Shown one piece after another: positions 1 to 8,062 of a stretch of DNA of 64,000 bases. Position numbers and translations under genes: made by a program. The stretch is from an uncultured Flavobacteriaceae bacterium (GTDB lineage Bacteria > Bacteroidota > Bacteroidia > Flavobacteriales > Flavobacteriaceae), in the NCBI GenBank assembly GCA_947501845.1, contig CANMXP010000005.1, positions 124,001 to 188,000 of the forward strand, in the 5' to 3' direction. Numbering within the stretch: the stretch's first letter is position 1; every line of letters begins with the position of its first letter. Under the pieces are notes generated by a model. That model ran no database searches. It saw only the letters and a program-made list of their open reading frames with translations, and was not told the origin of the DNA.

Positions 1-72
1 GACAATGAAATTGAACAGCCAGAGTGGTTTGAGGAGCATTATAAGCAAATGAGAAGGAATATGAAAAGATAA
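1..72 (+). CDS. C-terminal end of a truncated gene, function unknown
   Basis: The first base of the window lies inside an open frame that runs 23 codons to a TAA at 70-72. The visible tail is short and rich in charged residues, ending in QMRRNMKR. It is too short to assign a family. The strong hairpin terminator at 121-162 follows it directly, which supports this being the true end of a transcribed gene. Confidence 0.55.
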   Translation, partial: DNEIEQPEWFEEHYKQMRRNMKR

Positions 73-120
73 TTTAAAGTTAATCGCAGATAATTATTTC
101 TATATTCTATTACCTATTAC

Positions 121-162
121 AAAGGAACTTAGCACCAGTTTTTAGTGTTAAGTTCCTTTTTT
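121..162. terminator. Rho-independent terminator
   Basis: A 15-bp inverted repeat (AAAGGAACTTAGCAC pairing with GTGTTAAGTTCCTTT, with one G-U pair) closes around a short T-rich loop and runs into a T tract. It sits 49 bp after the stop of the truncated first gene and ahead of the cyclase gene, so it most likely insulates the two. Confidence 0.8.
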
Positions 163-284
163 ATGCGGATTAATTGGGGATTTATAAACTAAAACAACTA
201 ATTATTTTATATGAATTTGTTCATTTTGAATTTTTACACTTAACTTTATAAAATAGTTAATCCAACCAAACTCTCAATTTTAAA

Positions 285-3200
285 ATGAAATACAAGATTT
301 GTATATTATTTTTAACGACTTTCTATTGCTCAATTTCTTTTTGCCAAACAGCTAAATTAGACAGTTTACAGCTTGAGTTGAAAAAAGCTGTAACAGATTC
401 TTCAAAAGCTCAAGTAATAAAAAATATTTCGTGGGAATATCTTAATAATAGGTCTAATAATGCTATGGCCGAATTGTACATAGACAGTCTTTATAATATA
501 AGTGTTAAGTCTGGATTGAAAAGTTGGGAGATATTGGCAAAATATCAATACGGTGTTTTGGAACGTCAAAGAGGTAACTACGATAAGGCACTTGGCTATT
601 TTGAAGAATATATTGAATTTTCTGAAGGAACAAAAGATAAGAAGGAAATTGCCAATGGTTTATATCAAAAAGCAATCATTCTTGATGATAAAGGTTCATT
701 TGAGGAGAGCCTTAAAATTTACTATGATATTCTAAAAATTTACGAGGAAATTAAAGATGTTTTTGGAGAAGCAACAACCCTAAATGCTATTGGTGAGGTT
801 TTAAAGAGATCAGAAAAAAATAATCTTGCGTTAGAGCATTATAATAAGGCTTTATTAATTTTTGGGACATTGGGAGATAAAACCGAAATGGCCAATTGTT
901 ATTATAATATTGGGGACACATATATGCTTCTTAAAGATTATGATAAAGCATTGATTTATTTTAATAATGCTTTAAAATTGGATACTGAGTTGGATAGTAA
1001 ATGGGGGATGGCCTATGATTATGAGTCACTTGGTAAAGTATCGAGTTTACAGGAACATTATAAAATAGCTTTAAATTATCATCAAAAAGCACTTGACCTA
1101 AGGAGCCAACTTAATCAAAAAAGAGAGTTGTCAATGAGTTACTTTGAAATAGCAAAAAACTATTTCAAGCTTAAAGACTATAACCTTGCCGAGGAATTTG
1201 CAATTAAATCGTTGGCTATTTCAGAAAAAATTGGAGATAAAGAAAAGTCAAAAGATAATTACACCATACTTTCTGAATTATATAGAGAGAAAGGCGATTA
1301 TAAAAAAGCTTTTGAGTTTAATTCGAAACTTATTACTGTAAAGGATAGTTTATATAATAAAAATAAATCCAGACAGATTGAGGAGCTTCAAGCCAAGTTT
1401 GATGCCGAAAAAAAGCAAAATGTTATTAGTGCTTTAGAAAAAGATTCAGAGATTAAAGATTTAAAGCTAAAACGCCAGACAACCTTTAGAAATATTGTTA
1501 TAGGTTTGATGGTAGGCCTTGTTTTGATGTCTTTTATATTTTTCAAGAGATTTAAATATAAGCAACATTTAAAACAAGAAGAATTAGAAAAGAAACAATT
1601 AAAAGCAGAAGCAGAAGTAGAAAAAGAACGCGTTAAAGAACTTGAAAAAATAGATAGGCTTAAGGATGAATTTCTTGCTAATACATCACATGAGTTGCGA
1701 ACCCCATTAAATGGTATTATAGGTTTGTCTGAATCTCTTAAAGATGGTGTGGCGGGTTCATTATCGTCTAAAGCGATAGATAACCTAGATCTAATTGTTA
1801 ATAGTGGTAAACGCTTATCTAATTTGGTTAATGATATACTCGATTTTTCTAAATTAAAAAATAAAGACTTGGTGCTTTCTCTTCAGCCAATTGATGTACA
1901 TTCGGCGGTAGATTTGGTATTGAAAGTTTCAGAATTTTTAGCAAAAGGAAAAGATTTAAACTTAATTAACTCAATACCCAAAGACATTCCATTAGTTGAA
2001 GCAGACGAAAATAGATTAGAACAAATTTTATATAACCTTATTGGAAATGCTATTAAGTTTACTGAAGCAGGTAAAATTGAGATACATGCGGAAGAACATA
2101 AAGGTATGTTGTCAGTTTCGATTTCAGATACGGGCCTGGGTATTCCAGAAGAAAAGTTTGAAGCTATTTTTAAATCATTTGAACAGGTGGACGGTTCTAC
2201 GGTCAGAGAATATGGAGGTACTGGGTTAGGACTTTCGGTTACCAAACAATTGGTTGAATTGCATGGTGGTACTATAGCTGTGAAATCAAAAGTTAAAAAA
2301 GGATCGGCCTTTACATTTACTTTACCAATAAGTAAACAAGATAGAAAAGAATTTAATAAAACCACCGCAGGAGTAAGGTCTCAAAGAGTTCAAAAAATTA
2401 ATGACGCTAATGTGGTTACTCAAGAAATGGTGCCTCAAATAAATGCCGCTAATATTCGTATTCTGGTTGTTGATGATATGGTTGTTAATAGAAGGGTTTT
2501 GGAAAACCATTTAACCATGGCAGGCTATGATATAGTCGAAGCCAGTAATGGTAAAGAAGCCTTAGCGCTTATTGAAACAGAAAATTTTGATTTGGTTCTT
2601 TTAGATATAATGATGCCAAATATGTCTGGTTATGAAGTTTGTGAAAAGATTAGGGAGCAATATTTAACCAGCGAATTACCAGTGGTATTGTTAACTGCTA
2701 AAAATAGAGTAAACGATTTGGTTACTGGGTTTAATGTAGGGGCAAATGATTATTTAACCAAGCCATTTTCTAAAAATGAATTATTAAGTAGAATCAAAAC
2801 ACATTTAAATCTTAATGGTATTCATAAGGCTACAAGTCGATTTGTACCATTCGAATTCTTAAAGTCTGTTGGAAGAGATGCTATTACAGATGTGGTTTTA
2901 GGTGATCATACACAGAAGAAAGTAACTGTTTTGTTTACTGATATAAGAGATTATACAAACTTATCTGAATCAATGACACCAGAACAAAACTTTAAGTTTG
3001 TAAATGCTTATGTGGGAAGGATGGGGCCCATTATTCAAAACAATGAAGGGTTTGTAAATCAATATCTGGGAGATGGCATTATGGCTTTGTTTCCGCAGTA
3101 TGCTAACCAGGCATTAGAGGCCTCAATAGATATGCAGAAAGCCATACAAGATTATAATGTTAAACGTGTAGAAGAAGGCTACAAGCCAATTTCTGTAGGT

Positions 3201-3689
3201 ATGGGGCTGCATACGGGTGATTTGGTCATGGGGATTATTGGGGATGTTCATAGAAACGATACGGCTATTATTGCAGATACTGTCAATACAGCCTCAAGAA
3301 TGGAAGGGGTCACAAAATATTACGGAGCCAGTATTATTGTAAGTGAAGATAGTTTGACTACTATTGAAAATAAGCAAGATTATAATTTTAGATACTTGGG
3401 TAAGGTAAAAGTAAAAGGCAAAAATAATACGATAGCTATATATGAATGTTTTGATGGTGATACTGCCGAAAGTATTCATTTGAAAACAAAAACCTTGAAG
3501 CATTTCGAAAAAGGGCTAAATCATTTTTATAATAAGGAGTTTCCTAAAGCTTCGGCGGCTTTTGATACGGTATTAACCAAAAACCCAGAAGATCTTGTTG
3601 CTAAATATTTTATAACAAAATCTGCTGAATATACTATTTCTGGTACACCTAAAAATTGGGATATGGTGAATACGATGAAAGCGAAATAA
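285..3689 (+). CDS. TPR / histidine kinase / receiver / class III nucleotide cyclase fusion
   Basis: This 1134-residue protein appears to join two-component phosphotransfer to cyclic nucleotide synthesis. Order seen: signal peptide (1-20), tetratricopeptide repeats to about 350, one membrane helix (403-420), coiled coil, HisKA with SHELRTP (His469), HATPase with an N box near 575 and G boxes near 615 and 645, receiver domain from about 723 (phospho-acceptor Asp774, conserved Lys near 826), then a class III cyclase domain (about 875-1055). The cyclase keeps metal-binding aspartates in FTDIRDYT and YLGDGIMALF and the Asn/Arg of NTASRMEG. The substrate-specifying Lys is Gln (NQYLGDG), so the nucleotide specificity is uncertain. 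A short TPR-like tail follows. The TPR part is predicted periplasmic and the rest cytoplasmic. Cyanobacterial CyaC has a related layout. Confidence 0.92.
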   Translation: MKYKICILFLTTFYCSISFCQTAKLDSLQLELKKAVTDSSKAQVIKNISWEYLNNRSNNAMAELYIDSLYNISVKSGLKSWEILAKYQYGVLERQRGNYDKALGYFEEYIEFSEGTKDKKEIANGLYQKAIILDDKGSFEESLKIYYDILKIYEEIKDVFGEATTLNAIGEVLKRSEKNNLALEHYNKALLIFGTLGDKTEMANCYYNIGDTYMLLKDYDKALIYFNNALKLDTELDSKWGMAYDYESLGKVSSLQEHYKIALNYHQKALDLRSQLNQKRELSMSYFEIAKNYFKLKDYNLAEEFAIKSLAISEKIGDKEKSKDNYTILSELYREKGDYKKAFEFNSKLITVKDSLYNKNKSRQIEELQAKFDAEKKQNVISALEKDSEIKDLKLKRQTTFRNIVIGLMVGLVLMSFIFFKRFKYKQHLKQEELEKKQLKAEAEVEKERVKELEKIDRLKDEFLANTSHELRTPLNGIIGLSESLKDGVAGSLSSKAIDNLDLIVNSGKRLSNLVNDILDFSKLKNKDLVLSLQPIDVHSAVDLVLKVSEFLAKGKDLNLINSIPKDIPLVEADENRLEQILYNLIGNAIKFTEAGKIEIHAEEHKGMLSVSISDTGLGIPEEKFEAIFKSFEQVDGSTVREYGGTGLGLSVTKQLVELHGGTIAVKSKVKKGSAFTFTLPISKQDRKEFNKTTAGVRSQRVQKINDANVVTQEMVPQINAANIRILVVDDMVVNRRVLENHLTMAGYDIVEASNGKEALALIETENFDLVLLDIMMPNMSGYEVCEKIREQYLTSELPVVLLTAKNRVNDLVTGFNVGANDYLTKPFSKNELLSRIKTHLNLNGIHKATSRFVPFEFLKSVGRDAITDVVLGDHTQKKVTVLFTDIRDYTNLSESMTPEQNFKFVNAYVGRMGPIIQNNEGFVNQYLGDGIMALFPQYANQALEASIDMQKAIQDYNVKRVEEGYKPISVGMGLHTGDLVMGIIGDVHRNDTAIIADTVNTASRMEGVTKYYGASIIVSEDSLTTIENKQDYNFRYLGKVKVKGKNNTIAIYECFDGDTAESIHLKTKTLKHFEKGLNHFYNKEFPKASAAFDTVLTKNPEDLVAKYFITKSAEYTISGTPKNWDMVNTMKAK

Positions 3690-3728
3690 TTTTTTGCTTG
3701 TCGGGAATTTTATTCTTTTTTGATGTTT

Positions 3729-6700
3729 TCATCTTTTATAGGATAACTGCTGCTTTATTTTATTGCTTTGTAATAGCTTGGTTCTGTTAATGCTATAATT
3801 TGAAGACATTTCTAAATATTTATCAAATCTTTTATCCACGTGTTTTTGTATATGACGTATTAAGAGATTGTATTGCTCTTTGTTTCTTTTGAATAATTTT
3901 GAGAACCGTGTTTCAAGCTTTAAATAGTTTTGAATGGGTAGAGAAGGTGCTTCAGAATCAAGTTGTAAGGTATTTTGTTTCATGGCTTTGCGTCTTGGGT
4001 CGTTTCTATATAATAACCATTGACCAGATTGTACAGCTGCCTGATGATATTTACTTGGATGTTTCATATCAATACCATGCGAATCACTATGTGAGTAAGC
4101 GATAATTATGGAAGGTCCATCAAAACTCTCGGCCTCATTAAAAGCTTTTAATGTTTGTTCCTTATTCGCTCCAATAGCTACTGATGCTACATAAACATGA
4201 TCATAATTCATAGCTAAAAGTCCTAAATCTTTTTTCTGTTTTTGCATGCCCTTAAAAGCGAATTTAGCTTCAGCTCCAAAAGGTGTTGCTTTTGATGCTT
4301 GTCCACCAGTATTGTCATAAACTTCATTGTCTAAAACCAATATGTTTACATTTTTTCCAGAAGCCATCACATGGTCTAATCCGCCATAACCAATATCGTA
4401 TGCCCAACCATCACCACCTACAATCCAAACGCTTTTTTTAATTAAGCTATCGGCGATATTTAGAAGTTGTTTCGCTTCGGGTGATTTCATGGTTTTAAGT
4501 TGCTTTTTTAGTATTTCAACTCTAGATCGTTGCTGGTTAATTTCTTTTTCTGCCGATTGTTTCGCTTTAATAATATCATGAACCAGGCCTAAGTTTAGTG
4601 ATGCTAGTTTAACAAGTAATGTTTTAGCTTGTTTTTCTTGTTGATCTATTGATAAACGATACCCTAAACCAAATTCGGCATTATCTTCAAACAAAGAGTT
4701 AGACCACGCGGGACCTTGACCTTTTTTGTTTTTGCTCCAAGGCGTTGTTGGCAAAGCACCTCCAAAAATAGAACTAGCGCCAGTTGCATTTGCAACTAAA
4801 AGTCTATCCCCAAACAATTGAGACATCAGTTTTAAATAGGGTGCTTCACCACAACCTTCAACACCAATTGAATATTTAAATAAAGGTTCTTGTAGTTGTT
4901 GTTGACTCACTTTTGTAGTGTCAATTTTTTCTCTGTCAAATTCTGGGATACTTTTAAAATGTTCCCAGTTTTGCTTTTCAGATTCGAAAACAGGTGATTT
5001 ATTAATCATTGTTAAGGCTTTTACAGGACAAGCATCTACACAATTATTACATCCATTACATTGCTCTGGGTTTATTTGAATTGTGTAATTTAATAAGTCA
5101 ATTTCCCAATCGGTTTCAATAGATTTTACAGATTTAAAACTTGAAGTTGCAGTTTTTAAATAGTTGTCTTCATACGCCTTGATTCTAAGTGAACCTTGTG
5201 GACAAGCCATGCTGCAAGCACCACATTGTGTACATAAATCTTGGTGCCATTCTGGGAAGAGGCCGCTTTGTTGCACCGGGTTAAGCTTTGATGTATCACT
5301 AGGGTAGGTGCCATCTGCTGGCAGTAAGCTTACAGGAATACTATTTCCTTTATTAGCAAGTAATTTTCCTAAAAGTGAATTGTTGAAATTAGCATCAAAA
5401 CTAAAAGGCGGTGTTTCTTTTTGAGATATTACAGATGTGTTGACCTTATATATATAATCATTTAAATCTGCTAAGCTATCAGAATACACCACATTTTTTT
5501 TTAAAGCTAGAAAGCAAGCGTGTAATTCAAATAATGAGTCATTATTTAATTGTGATAGTTCGTGATGGTCCACGATAAGTAAATTAATATTTTTTTCTAT
5601 GATTTGCTGTTGTGTTTTAACCGATAGAGACTGCCAGAATGCTTTAGACTTTAGTGAAGTATTAACCAAAAGGGTGCCTGCTGGTTTTAATTGTTTTATG
5701 ATGTTGTCGTTTTGTGTGAAGTTTGCTTGCTGGCAGCCTATAAAATCAGCTTGTTCTATTAAATAAGGAGCTTTTATAGGAGTTTTGCCTATGCGTAAGT
5801 GTGCTATATTGTATGTGTTGGATTTTTTATAGTCACATTGTATATAGCCTTGTACATAGTTGTCTTTTTTCTTGCCAATGATATCCATGGTATTCGTAAA
5901 ACTTTGTGTTTTATCTTTTTCTTGGTAAAAAATAGCTTCATAGGTTTTGCTTTCAATTTGAATGGTTTCAGAAAAATCTAAGCTTAAATTTTTCACGTCA
6001 TCATTGATGCCTATTGTGAAATTGTTTTTTGGTTGATCTTGTTGTAGATTATTGAAAATGGCCTTAACCATGGATGGTGTAAATTCTTTGGAGGACAAAC
6101 CGTAACGACCTCCAATGATTTTAGGGAACAATGCAATTTTATTATTTTGAAATGCATCTGAGATAGACTGCACTACGTCTAAATATAAGGGCTCACCTGT
6201 TGAACCTGGCTCTTTGGTTCTGTCTAAAACAGCGATTGACTTTGTTGATTTTGGTAAGGCTTCAATTAAATATTTGGTGCTAAATGGTCTAAATAACCTA
6301 ACTTTTATTAGTCCGAGTTTTTTGCCTTTTTTATTTAAGTGTTTAATGGTTTCTTCTATGGTTTCTGTTGAAGACGCCATAGAAATAATGATATGTTCTG
6401 CGTTTAAATCGCCAACATAATCAAATAATTTATAAGCCCTGCCTGTTAATGAAGCGAAAGTATCCATGTGTTTTTGAACAATATTTGGACAAACATCGTA
6501 GAAAGTGTTTATGGCCTCTCGACTTTGAAAAAATACATCTGTATTTTGTGAAGTTCCTCTAATAAAAGAATTGTTTGGGTTTAAAGCACGGTTTTTATGC
6601 TTTTCTATGTCTTTTAAATCCATCATAAACTGAATGGTTTCATCACTAATAGTTTTTATTTTGTTTATTTCGTGAGAGGTTCTAAATCCATCAAAAAAAT

Positions 6701-7208
6701 GGACAAAAGGGATACGGGATTCTAGAGTGGCCGCTTGGGCTATTAATGCAAAATCTTGAGCTTCTTGTACGGAAGCACTACCTAGCATGGCGTAACCAGA
6801 TTGGCGTACAGCCATAATATCACTATGATCTCCAAAAACAGATAAAGCATGTGTTGCAATGCTTCTGGTAGCTACGTGGATAACATTAGGCGTCAGTTCA
6901 CCTGCAATTTTGTACATGTTTGGTAACATGAGAAGTAAACCTTGAGATGATGTAAAGGTTGTAGATAGAGCCCCTGTTTGTAAAGCACCGTGCATAGATC
7001 CAGCAACTCCAGCTTCACTTTGCATTTGAAAAACAGAAGGTATATTTCCGAAACTATTCTGTTTTTCTTCCGATACCCATTGTTCTATTAATTCGCTCAT
7101 TTCTGACGCAGGAGTAATAGGATAAATAGGGAAGACCTCATTGGTTTTATAGGTTATACGGGCTACTGCTTGGTTGGCGTTTAATATGTTATGCTTTGAA
7201 GTTTTCAT
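3729..7208 (-). CDS. nifJ: Pyruvate:ferredoxin (flavodoxin) oxidoreductase
   Basis: A single-chain 1159-residue enzyme that oxidises pyruvate and CoA to acetyl-CoA and CO2 and passes electrons to ferredoxin or flavodoxin. The N-terminal pyruvate-binding domain begins with YPITPASEMSE. A 2x[4Fe-4S] module has CTQCGACSMACPQ (about 657-670) and CNGCNNCVDACPVKA (about 713-727). The C-terminal thiamine diphosphate domain has GGDGWAYDIGYGGLDHV near 930. Length and domain order fit full-length NifJ. It lies 66 bp downstream of osmC on the same strand, separated by a strong hairpin, so it may be transcribed by partial read-through. It converges with the cyclase gene, with only 39 bp between the stops. 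Confidence 0.96.
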   Translation of the reverse strand: MKTSKHNILNANQAVARITYKTNEVFPIYPITPASEMSELIEQWVSEEKQNSFGNIPSVFQMQSEAGVAGSMHGALQTGALSTTFTSSQGLLLMLPNMYKIAGELTPNVIHVATRSIATHALSVFGDHSDIMAVRQSGYAMLGSASVQEAQDFALIAQAATLESRIPFVHFFDGFRTSHEINKIKTISDETIQFMMDLKDIEKHKNRALNPNNSFIRGTSQNTDVFFQSREAINTFYDVCPNIVQKHMDTFASLTGRAYKLFDYVGDLNAEHIIISMASSTETIEETIKHLNKKGKKLGLIKVRLFRPFSTKYLIEALPKSTKSIAVLDRTKEPGSTGEPLYLDVVQSISDAFQNNKIALFPKIIGGRYGLSSKEFTPSMVKAIFNNLQQDQPKNNFTIGINDDVKNLSLDFSETIQIESKTYEAIFYQEKDKTQSFTNTMDIIGKKKDNYVQGYIQCDYKKSNTYNIAHLRIGKTPIKAPYLIEQADFIGCQQANFTQNDNIIKQLKPAGTLLVNTSLKSKAFWQSLSVKTQQQIIEKNINLLIVDHHELSQLNNDSLFELHACFLALKKNVVYSDSLADLNDYIYKVNTSVISQKETPPFSFDANFNNSLLGKLLANKGNSIPVSLLPADGTYPSDTSKLNPVQQSGLFPEWHQDLCTQCGACSMACPQGSLRIKAYEDNYLKTATSSFKSVKSIETDWEIDLLNYTIQINPEQCNGCNNCVDACPVKALTMINKSPVFESEKQNWEHFKSIPEFDREKIDTTKVSQQQLQEPLFKYSIGVEGCGEAPYLKLMSQLFGDRLLVANATGASSIFGGALPTTPWSKNKKGQGPAWSNSLFEDNAEFGLGYRLSIDQQEKQAKTLLVKLASLNLGLVHDIIKAKQSAEKEINQQRSRVEILKKQLKTMKSPEAKQLLNIADSLIKKSVWIVGGDGWAYDIGYGGLDHVMASGKNVNILVLDNEVYDNTGGQASKATPFGAEAKFAFKGMQKQKKDLGLLAMNYDHVYVASVAIGANKEQTLKAFNEAESFDGPSIIIAYSHSDSHGIDMKHPSKYHQAAVQSGQWLLYRNDPRRKAMKQNTLQLDSEAPSLPIQNYLKLETRFSKLFKRNKEQYNLLIRHIQKHVDKRFDKYLEMSSNYSINRTKLLQSNKIKQQLSYKR

Positions 7209-7226
7209 TGATGGTGTTGGATTTAG

Positions 7227-7270
7227 AAAAAAATGACTGCTCTGTTATTTATCGAGCAGTCATTTTTTTT
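7227..7270 (-). terminator. Hairpin terminator between osmC and nifJ
   Basis: AAAAATGACTGCTC pairs exactly with GAGCAGTCATTTTT around a short loop, with T runs on both sides. On the minus strand it follows the osmC stop by 5 bp and ends 18 bp before the nifJ start. It should end most osmC transcripts or attenuate transcription into nifJ. Little room remains for a separate nifJ promoter downstream of it. Confidence 0.85.
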
Positions 7271-7274
7271 GTTA

Positions 7275-7826
7275 CTACTTTATTATTTCTATAGAAACAG
7301 GAGTAGGGTTTGTAATCATATCAAACACAGGAGAGAATTTTGCTAAATTTTCAAGTTGCTCGGTTGATGCATCAGATTTTACTTTAAGTACAACCTTGAT
7401 ACCGTCAAAACCTTTACGAATTTCTGGCTTTAGTCCTAAGAACCCGTGTAGATCTACACCGCCTTCTAAAGTTGATTCAGCGCTTTCAATATCGATTCCG
7501 TTTGCAGCGGCATGGTATGTCATTGCAGCTGTTAAACAAGAGCCTAAAGCGTGTAATACAACTTCTGGTGGGGTGGCAGCTTTATCTTTTCCTAATAATA
7601 CGTTTGGGTGGTCGCATTCCATTGAGAAAGTTTCTTGACGTGATGTGTCTTCTTGTCCTACACCATAAAAGCTTTTGATGTTTGAAACACAATGTCCGCC
7701 TTCAATCCAGTCATTTTTAGATCTGAATTCGAATTTAGCTAATTCAGGATTTTGTTGTACTGCTCCAATAGTTTCTACTAATTGGTCTACGTTTACGCCG
7801 TTTTTTACATTTGCTGTTGTAATCAT
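7275..7826 (-). CDS. OsmC-family (peroxiredoxin-like) protein
   Basis: A 183-residue OsmC/Ohr-fold protein; family members reduce organic peroxides or handle reactive sulfur and acyl groups through a Cys pair. Visible: the first Cys in FSMECDHP, the helix PPEVVLHALGSCLTAAMTYHAA holding the second Cys, and the conserved C-terminal half (KVKSDAS...). The N-terminal extension and the DHPxxLLGxDxA-type motif resemble the broad OsmC group rather than Ohr. The ATG at 7826 is preceded by a predicted sigma-54 promoter (7875-7890) and a tandem palindromic site (7947-7980), and the next gene upstream is a sigma-54 activator. That activator is therefore its probable regulator. Confidence 0.9.
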   Translation of the reverse strand: MITTANVKNGVNVDQLVETIGAVQQNPELAKFEFRSKNDWIEGGHCVSNIKSFYGVGQEDTSRQETFSMECDHPNVLLGKDKAATPPEVVLHALGSCLTAAMTYHAAANGIDIESAESTLEGGVDLHGFLGLKPEIRKGFDGIKVVLKVKSDASTEQLENLAKFSPVFDMITNPTPVSIEIIK

Positions 7827-7874
7827 TTTTTCTAATTTTTAAATTGTTAAACATTATTGTTTGATTAGTATAAA

Positions 7875-7890
7875 GCTAACGACGTGCCAA
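7875..7890 (-). promoter_or_regulatory. Sigma-54 (-24/-12) promoter of osmC
   Basis: Read on the minus strand the site is TTGGCACG-TCGT-TAGC. It matches the -24 half of the consensus (TTGGCACG) exactly and has the invariant GG and GC dinucleotides at exactly 10-base spacing. The -12 half differs by one base (TAGC for TTGC). The predicted transcription start is near 7863, giving a leader of about 37 nt to the osmC ATG. A gene for a GAFTGA-containing sigma-54 activator lies immediately upstream, which strengthens the call. Confidence 0.8.
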
Positions 7891-7946
7891 ATAGTTTAAT
7901 TATTTGAAAATCAGTAATTTAATATGTGTTTCTATTGGTTTTTAAT

Positions 7947-7980
7947 TAACGATATTTCGTTAATTAACGAAATATCGTTA
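7947..7980. promoter_or_regulatory. 34-bp perfect palindrome: tandem activator-binding site (putative UAS)
   Basis: The 34 bases form a perfect palindrome centred between 7963 and 7964. Inside it are two smaller inverted repeats of the form AACGA-N4-TCGTT, separated by AATT. The centre is about 100 bp upstream of the predicted sigma-54 start site, the usual place for an enhancer bound by a sigma-54 activator with a Fis-type HTH. There is no adjacent T tract, so a terminator for the gene at 8063-9895 is less likely. Binding by that activator is inferred. Confidence 0.65.
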
Positions 7981-8062
7981 TATTATTTATGAGATCTCGT
8001 GAATAGATAAGAATACTCTAGAGTTTGTTTCTTGCAATAATACATTTCAAAAAACAATTATT

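Noticed and set aside
1883-2365. 160-residue minus-strand open frame
   Set aside because: It lies fully inside the kinase part of the cyclase fusion, whose domains are unmistakable; the antisense frame shows no motif.
7947-7980. Palindrome read as the terminator of the sigma-54 activator gene
   Set aside because: No T tract follows the stem on the minus strand, it lies 83 bp past the stop, and its internal double symmetry and position fit an operator or enhancer better. A terminator role is not fully excluded.
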